Positions 45,389 to 58,726 of a DNA stretch of 64,000 nt are shown here, piece by piece. The notes below the pieces were generated by a model, which was given only the letters and a program-made list of their open reading frames with translations, was not told the DNA's origin and ran no database searches. This stretch comes from Haloarcula regularis. GTDB lineage: Archaea > Halobacteriota > Halobacteria > Halobacteriales > Haloarculaceae. The number at the start of each line of letters is the position of its first letter. Position 1 is the first letter of the stretch. A program made the position numbers and the translations under genes. The stretch covers positions 3,038,001-3,102,000 of the forward strand of contig NZ_CP119794.1 of the NCBI RefSeq assembly GCF_029338315.1, in the 5' to 3' direction.

Positions 45389-45720
45389 GCGTCGTCCTCC
45401 AGTCGCCGCTCGACGGTGCGGGCGTAGTAGACGGCGCCGAGGACCAGCACCACGACGACGGCGTCGATAGCGTGTTCGAGCAGGTGGTGCGTCTCCGGCG
45501 AGACCAGCGGCGTCACCGAGAGGGCGCCGACGAGCGGCCGGGCCACGAGGGCCGCGAGGGCGAGGACGACGAGCAGGTACGCTCGCGACCGGCGACGGCG
45601 ATAGGCCGCCACGCCCAGCGCACAGAGCACCCCCGTCGCCACGGCCGACACCGCGAGGACGAAGGCGACGTCCGGCTGCAGGCCGCCGGCCTGGACGTCC
45701 AGGGGGAGGGGCCGAACCAT
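45385..45720 (-). CDS. Three-TM membrane protein (DUF7471-type)
   Basis: 111 residues from ATG 45720. Three TM helices: VAFVLAVSAVATGVLCALGV, LLVVLALAALVARPLVGAL and LEHAIDAVVVVLVLGAVYYA, with His77-78 (TPLVSPETHHLLEH) between the last two. Its stop overlaps the regulator's ATG by 4 nt, so the two are likely co-translated. It may anchor or sense for the regulator; this pairing is common in haloarchaea, but I know no function for it. Confidence 0.7.
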   Translation of the reverse strand: MVRPLPLDVQAGGLQPDVAFVLAVSAVATGVLCALGVAAYRRRRSRAYLLVVLALAALVARPLVGALSVTPLVSPETHHLLEHAIDAVVVVLVLGAVYYARTVERRLEDDA

Positions 45721-45798
45721 ACCGGCATTCGGGGCTCGATGCACCTCACTCGTTCGGTTCTGGCGGACTTTTTTCACCTCGCCCTGCGACGCCGGGGT

Positions 45799-46509
45799 AT
45801 GGACCGCATCGGGTTCCTCTGTGGACCGGCCCACCCAACGTTCTGGCCCGTCGCCGAGCGCCTCTCGGCGCGCGGGTTCGAGATCCGGTTCCTGGACCCC
45901 ACGGACCCGGTGGCACGCGAGGACGTCGACGCCCTCGACGCGCTGGTCGGGGCGACCCTCGGCCGGGCGGCGTTCGAGGTACTGCGGTACGCGGACCGGG
46001 TGGGCGTCGAGACCTGGAACGGGTTCGTCCCGACGACGGCTCTGGCCTCGCGCTTGGTCGCGCTCGAGGCGCTGGCGGCCGTCGGCTGTCCGGTCCCCGA
46101 GGTGCGGACGGACCCGCCGGCACGCCCCGACGCGTTCCTCGAGCGAGGGTGCTACCGGTGGGACGCCGGTGCCGAGACATTCTACCAGCGGCGGCTCGAC
46201 GCCGATCCAGTCACCCACCGGTACTACGCGGTCGACGACGGCCGGGAGACACACGTCCGGGCTGTGACCGTGCGCTCGGAGCTCTCGGGGCTCGAGGACC
46301 TGCTCGCCAGCACCGACGTCGAGGTGGGACCGGCGACGCGGGTCCGCGAACTCCTGAGCCGGTTCGGCGCCCGGGCTCTCGCGGTCGATTTCGTCCAGGC
46401 CGGTGACGCCTACGCCGTGGACGTCGACCCAGCGCCGACGTTCGTCGGGACTCGGATGGACCAGCACATCGCCGACGCCGTCGCGTCGCTGACGACCATC
46501 GGTGCGTGA
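45799..46509 (+). CDS. Lysine-free ATP-grasp/RimK-like protein
   Basis: 236 residues. The N-terminal domain (RIGFLCGPAHPTFWPVAERL) and the C-terminal VQAGDAYAVDVDPAPTFVG resemble RimK-like ATP-grasp proteins. However the sequence contains no lysine at all, and the usual ATP-grasp Lys positions are replaced (GCYRWDAGAETFYQRR). ATP binding is therefore questionable. It is 45 nt upstream of proS on the same strand; no substrate can be named. Confidence 0.65.
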   Translation: MDRIGFLCGPAHPTFWPVAERLSARGFEIRFLDPTDPVAREDVDALDALVGATLGRAAFEVLRYADRVGVETWNGFVPTTALASRLVALEALAAVGCPVPEVRTDPPARPDAFLERGCYRWDAGAETFYQRRLDADPVTHRYYAVDDGRETHVRAVTVRSELSGLEDLLASTDVEVGPATRVRELLSRFGARALAVDFVQAGDAYAVDVDPAPTFVGTRMDQHIADAVASLTTIGA

Positions 46510-46553
46510 CGCGAACGGGGAGTTTATTACCGGCACCGGCCACGACTCCGACA

Positions 46554-48008
46554 ATGAGCGGCGAGCAGGAACTCGGCATCACGGAGAGCAAGGAGCATTC
46601 ACCCGGCGAGTGGTACGCCGAGGTCGTCCAGAAGGCCGGCCTGGCGGATTATGCCCCCATGGGCGGGTTCATCGTCACGCGGCCACGCGGGTACGCCATC
46701 TGGGAACGACTCAAGGACCACCTCGACGGCTGGTTCAAGGACACCGGCGTCACGAACGCCTACTTCCCCCTTTTCATCCCGGAGTCGTACCTCGAACGGG
46801 AGAAAGACATCGTCGAGGGGTTCGACCCCGAGGTGGCGTGGGTCACCCACGGCGGCCACGAGGAACTCGAGGAGCGACTGGCGGTCCGCCCGACGAGCGA
46901 GTCCATTATCGCCCCGTTCATGGCCAAGTGGACCCGCTCGCACCGTGACCTCCCGCTCCGCCTGAACCAGTGGTGTTCGGTCGTCCGGTGGGAGGCCACC
47001 GAGACGAAGCCGTTCTTCCGCACCAAGGAGTTCCTCTGGCAGGAGGGCCACACCGCCCACGCCGACGAGGAGGGCGCGTGGGACGAGACGATGACCCGCC
47101 TCGACCAGTACCGCCGGCTCTACGAGGACGTGCTGGCGATGCCGGTCATGGAGGGGCGAAAGCCCCCGCACGACAAGTTCCCCGGCGCGCACACGACGAC
47201 GACCGTCGAGGCGCTGATGCCCGACGGCAAGACCGTTCAGGGTGCGACCTCCCACTACCTTGGGACCTCCTTCGCCGAGGCGTTCGACCTCACCTACGTC
47301 GACGAGGACGAGGACGAGAAGACGGCCCACACCACGTCCTGGGGTCTCTCCTGGCGGGCGATGGGCGCGCTCATCATGACCCACTCGGACGACCAGGGGC
47401 TGGTGCTTCCGCCCGCACTCGCCGAGACGCAGGTCGTCGTCGTCCCCATCTGGCAGGAGGACACCAAAGACGAGATTCTGGACTATTCGGCCGACCTCGC
47501 GGCGGAACTCGAGGAGGCCGGTGTCCGGGTCGAACTGGACGACCGCGAACACCGCAACCCCGGCTTCAAGTACAACGAACACGAGCTCAACGGGATTCCG
47601 CTACGCGTCGAGATCGGACCCCACGAGGTCGAGGACGGGGAGGCCACGCTGGTCCACCGCCCCGACGGCGAGACCGCGACGGTCGACCGCGAGGGCATCG
47701 CCGACGCCGTCGCCGAGCACCTCGATACGGTCCACGCCAAACTGTACGCCAGCGCCGAAGAGACGCTCGAAGGGGAGATCCGCGAGGCCGACTCGCGCGA
47801 GGAGATCCTGGGCACTATCGGCCAGCACGGCGGCTACGTGAAGGCCGGCTGGTGTGGCGACGAAGCGTGCGAGGACCCCATCAAGGAGGCCATCGCCGCC
47901 GAGATCGTCATGGTCCCGCTGGACCGCGACGAGGAGCCGGTCCACGACGAGTGTGCCATCTGTGGCGAGGCCGCAGAAGAGACGGCGTACTTCGCGAAGA
48001 GTTACTGA
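46554..48008 (+). CDS. proS: Prolyl-tRNA synthetase
   Basis: 484 residues, class II aminoacyl-tRNA synthetase of the archaeal/eukaryotic type. Motif 2 is in RWEATETKPFFRTKEFLWQEGHTAH, motif 3 in TSWGLSWRAMGALIM. The anticodon-binding domain follows, and a C-terminal zinc-binding domain has CGDEAC and CAIC. It charges tRNA-Pro with proline. The ATG at 46554 follows a 44-nt gap from the ATP-grasp gene. The stop overlaps the convergent HalOD1 gene by 7 nt. Confidence 0.96.
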   Translation: MSGEQELGITESKEHSPGEWYAEVVQKAGLADYAPMGGFIVTRPRGYAIWERLKDHLDGWFKDTGVTNAYFPLFIPESYLEREKDIVEGFDPEVAWVTHGGHEELEERLAVRPTSESIIAPFMAKWTRSHRDLPLRLNQWCSVVRWEATETKPFFRTKEFLWQEGHTAHADEEGAWDETMTRLDQYRRLYEDVLAMPVMEGRKPPHDKFPGAHTTTTVEALMPDGKTVQGATSHYLGTSFAEAFDLTYVDEDEDEKTAHTTSWGLSWRAMGALIMTHSDDQGLVLPPALAETQVVVVPIWQEDTKDEILDYSADLAAELEEAGVRVELDDREHRNPGFKYNEHELNGIPLRVEIGPHEVEDGEATLVHRPDGETATVDREGIADAVAEHLDTVHAKLYASAEETLEGEIREADSREEILGTIGQHGGYVKAGWCGDEACEDPIKEAIAAEIVMVPLDRDEEPVHDECAICGEAAEETAYFAKSY

Positions 48009-48379
48009 CCGGCCGTTTCGCGCCACCCCCCGGGTGTGGGAACCCGGGTTCGGGTCCGCGGCCCGGCGTCGGTCTCCTCGAGTATCACACGGACAGTACC
48101 GGTGTTGTCGACCGTCACGGTGTGGCTCTGATACCTGAACGTGATGCTCGCGGTCGTTTCGTCGTCAGTTGGGTCGAAGAGCGTATCGAGTGCGTCGGGG
48201 TCGACTGCGGTCGCAAGCGGGTCCATGATCGAGTCCATCTCGACCTCACCGTCCATCGGAACGGCCGGACGGAGTCCAGTGACGGCGGCGACGGCCCTGA
48301 CCACGCCGTCGCTGAGTGCCTGTCCCTCGGAGACTTCGTACAACGCTTCCGTCGTTCCCTCGGTTGTAAATCGTTTCAT
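48002..48379 (-). CDS. HalOD1 output domain protein (copy 2)
   Basis: 125 residues. The HalOD1 core is ATAVDPDALDTLFDPTDDE and ITFRYQSHTVTVDNTGTVRV. It is 59 nt after the second HTH-10 gene and has its own TATA-like TATATAAACA. The C-terminal 15 residues (TRTRVPTPGGWRETAGQ) extend beyond the domain and overlap the 3' end of proS in antisense. The function is presumed to be signal output linked to the adjacent regulator. Confidence 0.78.
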   Translation of the reverse strand: MKRFTTEGTTEALYEVSEGQALSDGVVRAVAAVTGLRPAVPMDGEVEMDSIMDPLATAVDPDALDTLFDPTDDETTASITFRYQSHTVTVDNTGTVRVILEETDAGPRTRTRVPTPGGWRETAGQ

Positions 48380-48435
48380 CGTCGGACTACTCTACGCCGC
48401 TGGGTGTGTTCAGCGCCGCTCTTACCTGTGTAACC

Positions 48436-48448
48436 TGTTTATATACTG
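48436..48448 (-). promoter_or_regulatory. Putative TATA box before HalOD1 copy 2
   Basis: Minus-strand AGTATATAAACAG lies about 60 bp upstream of the HalOD1 start, overlapping the end of the HTH-10 gene. It shares TATATAAACA with the box before the first HalOD1 gene. Confidence 0.4.
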
Positions 48449-49110
48449 TTCTCGGTACCCTCGACGAGCGTGGCCGCGATGAAGTTCTTGTAGCCCCGCC
48501 TGAGGCGAGAGGAGAACGCCTGGCGCGTGATGCCAATGGTCGCGGCGAGCGACTGCAGGTCCGTCTGTCGTGGCTCCTCGTAGTATCCCTCGGAGAACGC
48601 CAGCAGGAGCGCTTCTTCCTGATGTTCGGTCAGGGCTCCGCCGGTACTGGTCGGCTCCTTGGAGACGTCGCCGACCCGGATCAACGAGGCGGGGACGTCG
48701 TACTCGTGACAGCGTTGCATGAACCCGGCGATCGTCGCCCGCCCGTTCCCCCGGAGTTCGAACGACCAGCCGTCGGTCGTCCCGATGCCCGTGATTATCG
48801 TGACGTCCGACTCCAGGATGGAGTGGAACAGTCCGAGCGACTGGGGACTCCACTCGGCCCTGAACAGCGCCCTGTCGCCGAGGTCGTCGGCCACCGCGAC
48901 CGACTCGAACTCCGGTCGCTCCGCAAGCAGCGAGGTGATCGACGCCGCGTCGGCGTCGTGGACCCAAAAGTACGGCATCGTCGACCCGGCACTCGGCACG
49001 AACCGGTCGAGTTCGATACGTGCGTCGGGCCACTTCTCGAACACCGCACCGAGCGGGAACGCCTTCGCTGGAAGACTGAACCGTGCGACGGTCGTTCGGT
49101 CGCCGAGCAT
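48439..49110 (-). CDS. HTH-10 (bacterio-opsin activator-type) transcriptional regulator (copy 2)
   Basis: 223 residues from ATG 49110; the frame is open to 49356 but the extra N-terminus is low-quality. It has the same layout as 34715-35362: sensor domain starting VARFSLPAKAFPLGAVFEKW, then LTEHQEEALLLAFSEGYYEE and LQSLAATIGITRQAFSSRL. It is about one-third identical by eye to copy 1. A TATA-like GATTTATACC (about 49237-49246, minus) is about 130 bp upstream. It pairs with a HalOD1 gene. Confidence 0.86.
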   Translation of the reverse strand: MLGDRTTVARFSLPAKAFPLGAVFEKWPDARIELDRFVPSAGSTMPYFWVHDADAASITSLLAERPEFESVAVADDLGDRALFRAEWSPQSLGLFHSILESDVTIITGIGTTDGWSFELRGNGRATIAGFMQRCHEYDVPASLIRVGDVSKEPTSTGGALTEHQEEALLLAFSEGYYEEPRQTDLQSLAATIGITRQAFSSRLRRGYKNFIAATLVEGTENSI

Positions 49111-49477
49111 GTGTCGTCCCTGTGCCGTGTCTGTGTTAGTCGTTGTGACTGCGGGGGTATCGAACGGCTCGAAAAGCTTTGGGGAGGGAGCGTGTGACGT
49201 TTCTCCGTGCCCCCGTGAGTGCATCGGACAGGGTGGTATATAAATCGGCGTCAGACTCCGGTCATACAACCGGCAGACGTGTGGCGATTTCGTGTTACCT
49301 GCGCAACCGGTACGATTCCCACGACGGACTGTTTCCACGCCGCGGCCACTCTTCACGAACGATCATCATAGACATTGTATATCTCTCAATATTCCTTATA
49401 TCTCCTAGTGTGGCATTAACAGGCCCTTAGCCTTAGAGGGACACGCTCTTGTACCAGTAGTCGTAAGAATCGTTCAC
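49111..49477. other. Divergent promoter region between HTH-10 copy 2 and gltB
   Basis: 367 bp with no supported gene. The left part carries the minus-strand TATA for the regulator. The right part is AT-rich, with TGTATATCTC (49376-49385) and CCTTATATCT (49394-49403), the likely gltB promoter about 75 bp before its ATG. No tRNA or hairpin stands out. Confidence 0.4.
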
Positions 49478-54025
<4,548 letters not shown>

Positions 54026-54090
54026 CCAGTCGACGCGGACCGGCCCACCGCGACCCGACCCGTTTTGTCGCTCCCGTCCGAGACGCCGGT

Positions 54091-55077
54091 ATGGAGCGTG
54101 CCCTCGTCATCGGCGGCACCCGGTTCATCGGTCGTCACACCGTCACGGAGTTCCTGGACGCTGACTACGACGTGACCATCCTGAACCGGGGGCGCCACGA
54201 GAACCCCTTCGCCGACGACCCGGGCGTCGACCACGTCGCGGGCGACCGTCGCGAGCGCGGGACACTCGAGACCGCCCGGGAGCGAGTCGACCCCGACGTC
54301 GTCGTCGACTGCGTGGCGTACTTCCCCGAGGACGTGCGGGTCGCGACAGACGTCTTCGCCGACGTCGACGCCTACGTCTACGTCTCCAGCGGCGCCGCCT
54401 ACGGGAAGGAGCGAGTCCCCAAGCGGGAGGGCGACACCGAACTGGAACCCTGTGACGACGACCAGGCCACGACCGACAGTCGTGCGACCTACGGCCCGCG
54501 GAAGGCCGAGGGGGACCGTGAGGTGTTCCGGGCCGCGGCCGACGGCGTCCGGGCGATGAGCGTCCGGCCGACCGTCGTCTACGGGCCCCACGACTACACC
54601 GAGCGCTTCGCCTACTGGGTCGACCGCGTGGAGTCGTTCGACCGCGTCGTCGTCCCCGCCGACGGCCTGAGCCTCTGGCAGATGGCCTACGTCGAGGACG
54701 TCGCGAGCGCGCTGCGGGTCGTCGCAGAGTCGGGGACCGCCGGTGAGGCCTACAACGTCGGCGACGGGCACGCCCCGACGCTGGGCGGCTGGGTCGACCT
54801 GCTCGCCGATGCCTGCGAGACGAGCGTCGAGACGGTCGGTGCGAGCACGCGGGACCTCGCGACCGCCGGGCTGGAACCCGAGGACTTCCCCGTCTACCGC
54901 GACCCGCCGCACCTGCTCTCGGTCGCGAAGCTCCTGTCGCTCGGGTGGTCCTCGACCGACCACGGGACGGCCCTCGAGCGGACCGTCACAGAGCACCGCG
55001 AGAACGGCCGGACCGGCCGGGAGTACGGCCCCGACCGCGAGGCCGAGCGGGCGGTGCTTGACGCACTGCTCGAGTGA
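54091..55077 (+). CDS. NAD-dependent epimerase/dehydratase-family protein (extended SDR)
   Basis: 328 residues. The Rossmann motif GGTRFIGRH is at residues 8-16 and the active-site YGPRK (Tyr and Lys) is in the family position. It could act on a nucleotide sugar or a related substrate, although members of this mRNA-binding-protein-like subgroup (CSP41-like) can be non-enzymatic. The ATG is 65 nt after gltB. It is transcribed with egsA downstream but no direct link is known. Confidence 0.86.
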   Translation: MERALVIGGTRFIGRHTVTEFLDADYDVTILNRGRHENPFADDPGVDHVAGDRRERGTLETARERVDPDVVVDCVAYFPEDVRVATDVFADVDAYVYVSSGAAYGKERVPKREGDTELEPCDDDQATTDSRATYGPRKAEGDREVFRAAADGVRAMSVRPTVVYGPHDYTERFAYWVDRVESFDRVVVPADGLSLWQMAYVEDVASALRVVAESGTAGEAYNVGDGHAPTLGGWVDLLADACETSVETVGASTRDLATAGLEPEDFPVYRDPPHLLSVAKLLSLGWSSTDHGTALERTVTEHRENGRTGREYGPDREAERAVLDALLE

Positions 55078-55136
55078 GTGCGTGCCCGGTAGCCGCAGGA
55101 CAAACCAATTTGTACCCCGGGAGACGAGAGGCGTGT

Positions 55137-56195
55137 ATGTTCGACAAGACCACCTGGATTCGCCTGCCGCGCAACGTCGTGGTGGGTCACGGCGTCCTCG
55201 ACCAGACCATCGACGCCGTCACGGAACTCCACCTCAGCGGCAAACCGCTGGTCGTCTCGTCGCCCACGCCCTACGAGGTGGCCGGCGAACGGGTCGTCCG
55301 GCAGTTCGCCGAGGCGGGCTACGACCCCGCCGAGGTGGTCATCGAGGAGGCCAGCTTCGCCGCCGTGCAGGAGGTCATCAGCCACGCCGAGGACGTCGAC
55401 GCCGGGTTCCTGCTCGGCGTCGGCGGCGGGAAGGCCATCGACATCACGAAGATGGCGGCCGACGACCTGGGCCTCGGATTCGTCTCGGTCCCGACCGCGG
55501 CCAGCCACGACGGCATCGTCTCCGGTCGCGGGTCGGTCCCGGAGGGGGACACCCGCCACAGCGTCGCGGCCGAACCGCCCCTGGCCGTGGTCGCCGACAC
55601 CCAGATTCTCTCGAAGGCACCGTGGCGACTCACCACCGCGGGCTGTGCGGACATCATCTCGAACTTCACTGCCGTCCGGGACTACGAGCTGGCCCACCGG
55701 CTGAAGAACGTCCCCTACTCGGAGTACGCCGGCGCGCTCGCCCAGATGACCGCCGAGATGCTCGTCGAGAGCGCCGACTCCATCAAGCAGGGGTTAGAGG
55801 AGTCGGCCTGGATCGTCGTGAAGGCGCTTGTCTCCTCGGGCGTGGCGATGTCCATCGCGGGGTCCTCCCGTCCCGCGAGCGGCGCCGAGCACCTCTTTTC
55901 TCACCAACTCGACCGCCTCGCGCCGGGGTCGGCGCTGCACGGCCACCAGGTCGGCGTCGGCGCCGTCATGACCGAGTACCTCCACACCGGGCCCCAGGGT
56001 CGCTGGCGGGACGTCCGCGACGCGCTCGCGGCCATCGGTGCGCCCACCACTGCCGAGGGACTCGGCATCGACGGCGAGACGGTCATCGAGGCGCTGACGA
56101 CCGCCCACGAGATCCGCGACCGCTACACCATCCTGGGCGACGGGATGAGTGAGGACGCGGCGCTCGAGGCGGCGACGGTGACGGGCGTCATCTGA
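55137..56195 (+). CDS. egsA: sn-Glycerol-1-phosphate dehydrogenase
   Basis: 352 residues from ATG 55137. The NAD(P) motif is LGVGGGKAIDI. Zinc ligands are the Asp in ASHDGIVSG and the His residues in GAEHLFSHQLD and LHGHQVGVG. The enzyme reduces dihydroxyacetone phosphate to glycerol-1-phosphate, the backbone of archaeal ether lipids. It is a marker of archaea. The stop overlaps the convergent NUDIX gene by 8 nt. Confidence 0.95.
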   Translation: MFDKTTWIRLPRNVVVGHGVLDQTIDAVTELHLSGKPLVVSSPTPYEVAGERVVRQFAEAGYDPAEVVIEEASFAAVQEVISHAEDVDAGFLLGVGGGKAIDITKMAADDLGLGFVSVPTAASHDGIVSGRGSVPEGDTRHSVAAEPPLAVVADTQILSKAPWRLTTAGCADIISNFTAVRDYELAHRLKNVPYSEYAGALAQMTAEMLVESADSIKQGLEESAWIVVKALVSSGVAMSIAGSSRPASGAEHLFSHQLDRLAPGSALHGHQVGVGAVMTEYLHTGPQGRWRDVRDALAAIGAPTTAEGLGIDGETVIEALTTAHEIRDRYTILGDGMSEDAALEAATVTGVI

Positions 56196-56679
56196 CCGAC
56201 TCGACGCCGGCCACGGACGGTTCGGCGTCCCAGCGGACCTGGTCGGTCTCCGTGGACGGCGGTTCGTCGACGTCCGCCGCGAAGACGATGACCAGCTGGT
56301 AGACCGTCTCCGCGGACGGGTCGTCGCTGTTGCAGTACCCGGTGATGATAGCGCTGTCGATGTCTTCGATGACGCAGTTGACGCCCACGTTCTCCCGGAC
56401 GATGCGCTTGGCCGCAGCCTCGGGCGTCTCCTCCCCCGCGATCTGTCCGCGGGGCACCGTCCAGCCGCGCTCGCCCTCGCGGACCAGCACGTCGTCGGCC
56501 TCGTTGCGGACGACCACGTGGACTTCGGCCCCCTCCCGTCCGCTCCCGGTCGCGACCCGCCGGTACCGTTCGTCGTCGACCTCGTAGGTGGTCTGGTTCA
56601 CCGTGACTGCCCCGTAGACCTGCTCCAGGCGTTCCAGCCGGTCCTGGACGTCCTCCCGGGTCTCCCCGTCGCTGACCAT
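56188..56679 (-). CDS. NUDIX-fold protein with degenerate catalytic box
   Basis: 163 residues. The NUDIX box reads RGQIAGEETPEAAAKRIVRENVG; compared with GX5EX7REUXEEXGU, the first RE is RI and the EE is EN, so metal binding may be impaired. The N-terminal 50 residues form a separate helical/strand segment. A TATA-like ACTTTATACAC (about 56700-56710, minus) lies about 27 bp before the ATG. It may be regulatory rather than a hydrolase. Confidence 0.78.
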   Translation of the reverse strand: MVSDGETREDVQDRLERLEQVYGAVTVNQTTYEVDDERYRRVATGSGREGAEVHVVVRNEADDVLVREGERGWTVPRGQIAGEETPEAAAKRIVRENVGVNCVIEDIDSAIITGYCNSDDPSAETVYQLVIVFAADVDEPPSTETDQVRWDAEPSVAGVESVR

Positions 56680-56847
56680 ACCGCCACCTCGAAGGGATCG
56701 TGTATAAAGTCGTTCATTATTTTCATCCCTGTTACTGGGCGGAATCGATAGACTGCAGCCCGTCGGTGAACTCGATGGGGCGCCGTCGTCCGGTTTTCCC
56801 TGGGGCCCGCAGGACGCCCTTATATATTCCCGGTCCGCCTCGCTCGT

Positions 56848-58647
56848 TCAGACGTGTTCGTCAAGGAACTCGACGACGCGCGAATAGGCCTCGATGCGGT
56901 TCTCGCGCTTGCTGATGCCGTGTCCCTCGTTCTCGAAGATGAGTCTCTCGACCGGGACGCCGTGGGACTCGACCTCGGCGGCGATCTGCTCGGCCTCCCC
57001 GACCGGCACGCGGGGGTCGTTGGCCCCGTGGAGGACGAACAGCGGCGCAGTGATGCGGTCGGCGTTGTTGAGCGGGGAGATGGACTCGAGGAACTCGCGG
57101 TCGTCCTCGAGCGATCCGTACTCGGCCTCGCGGAGCTCGCGGCGCCACTCGCCCGTGTTCTCCAGGAAGGTGACGAAGTTCGCGATGCCGACGACGTCGA
57201 CGCCGGCCGCCCAGAGGTCCGGGTACTCGGTGAGCGCGGCGAGCACCATGAACCCGCCGTAGGACCCGCCCATCGCGACGACGCGGTCCTCGTCGACCGC
57301 CGGGTGGGCGTGGAGCCAGTCGACGCCGGCCCGGAGGTCCCGCACCGCGTCCATCCGTTTTTCGACGTCGTCTAAGTGGGTGTAGGCCTTCCCGTAGCCG
57401 GTCGATCCGCGGACGTTGGGCTCGAAGACGGCGTAGCCCCGCGAGAGGAAGTACTGGGTCAGCCCCGCGAAGGAGGGCCGACGCTGGCTCTCGGGGCCGC
57501 CGTGGATGTCGACGATGACCGGCGTGTCGCCGTCCTCGCCTGCGTCCCGGGGGAGCGAGAACAGCGCGGGGATCTCCCGGCCGTCGAATGACTCGAAGCG
57601 GATCACCTCGGGTTCGACGAACGTCTCGCGAGGGATGCCGGCCGTCGAGGCGGCCGTCCAGCGCTCGGCGTCGCCCGTCTCCGTCTCGACCACGTAGAGG
57701 TTCGTGTTCACCGTCCGGCCCGTGACGCTGACCGCGAACCGCTCGGCGTCGGGCCCCCACGCGACGCCGCCGGCCAGGCCGCCCGGCAGGTCCGGCGTCG
57801 GGAAGGGGTCGACGGTCGTCGGTCCAGCGAGCTCGCCGACGGTCAGCTCGTTGTAGCCGTCCACGTTGCGCGAGAAGGCGATGCGCCCCGTCGACTGGTC
57901 CAGCGCGACCCCGTCGATGTTCCACTGTGGGTCCTCGCGGACCGGTTCGAGCGTCCCGTCCAGGTCCAGGCGGGCGAGATACAGCAGGTCGCTGTCCTGG
58001 TCGGTGACGAGATAGAGGCTCTCGCCGTCGGGCCCCCACGAGGCGCTGAGGTAGCGGACGGTCCCCTCGTGGGGGGTGAGGTGTGTCAGGTCGCCACGCT
58101 CGACGTCCAGCACGTAGAGGTCCTGGTCGAAACTGGAGTGGGCCTCGCTGACGACGAGGTGGCTGTCGTCGGGCGACCACCCGCCGACAGTGAGCCACCC
58201 GTCGCCCTCGTGTATCAGCTCGGCGTCGGTGCCGGTCACGTCGCGGCGCTGGACGTAGATGTCGAAGACGGCCTCGTTCCGGCGGTTCGAGGCGAACGCG
58301 AACGCCTCGCCGTCGTGTCGCCACCCGCCCCAGCGGTGTTTCGCGTCGGGGTGGGCGGTGAGGTTCGTGAGGCGGTTCTCGCCGTCCAGGCGGTACAGCT
58401 GGGCGCGCTCGTTGCCCCCCTCGTCCATCCCGAAGACGAGTTCGTCGCGCTGGGGTGCGTAGTCGACGAAACTGACCGGTTCGTCGAAGAAGGTCCGCTG
58501 CTCGGGCCACCCGCGTGGTTCCCCGAGAGTCCAGACCTGGCCCACGCCGGTCGTGTCCAGCAGGAACGAGAGCGTTCCGTCGGCGGAGATAGACGCGCCG
58601 TAGGCGCTCCGTACGTTCAGGTAGCGTTCGAGGTCGTACTCGTACAC
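56848..58647 (-). CDS. S9-family serine peptidase (prolyl oligopeptidase-like)
   Basis: 599 residues from a GTG at 58647 (VYEYDLERYLN) just after a GGGTGGC ribosome binding site. The N-terminal beta-propeller has WD40-like/TolB-like blades (SWGPDGESLYLVTDQDSD, GYNELTVGELAGP). The C-terminal alpha/beta hydrolase has the Ser462 nucleophile in GGSYGGF, Asp in GANDPRVP and His in ENEGHGIS. There is no signal peptide, so it is cytoplasmic. It cleaves short peptides. It is divergent from the glycosyltransferase gene. Confidence 0.92.
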   Translation of the reverse strand: MYEYDLERYLNVRSAYGASISADGTLSFLLDTTGVGQVWTLGEPRGWPEQRTFFDEPVSFVDYAPQRDELVFGMDEGGNERAQLYRLDGENRLTNLTAHPDAKHRWGGWRHDGEAFAFASNRRNEAVFDIYVQRRDVTGTDAELIHEGDGWLTVGGWSPDDSHLVVSEAHSSFDQDLYVLDVERGDLTHLTPHEGTVRYLSASWGPDGESLYLVTDQDSDLLYLARLDLDGTLEPVREDPQWNIDGVALDQSTGRIAFSRNVDGYNELTVGELAGPTTVDPFPTPDLPGGLAGGVAWGPDAERFAVSVTGRTVNTNLYVVETETGDAERWTAASTAGIPRETFVEPEVIRFESFDGREIPALFSLPRDAGEDGDTPVIVDIHGGPESQRRPSFAGLTQYFLSRGYAVFEPNVRGSTGYGKAYTHLDDVEKRMDAVRDLRAGVDWLHAHPAVDEDRVVAMGGSYGGFMVLAALTEYPDLWAAGVDVVGIANFVTFLENTGEWRRELREAEYGSLEDDREFLESISPLNNADRITAPLFVLHGANDPRVPVGEAEQIAAEVESHGVPVERLIFENEGHGISKRENRIEAYSRVVEFLDEHV

Positions 58648-58726
58648 GCCACCCCGAAGGCGGGGCACCGCCAAAACAGTTTGTGGCGAACGGGTGGCTT
58701 TGCCGGCCGGTGTCGTCCCCGCCAGT

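Noticed and set aside
49111..49356. N-terminal extension of HTH-10 copy 2 up to 49356
   Set aside because: The added 82 residues have no family pattern, and the likely TATA box falls inside the extension.
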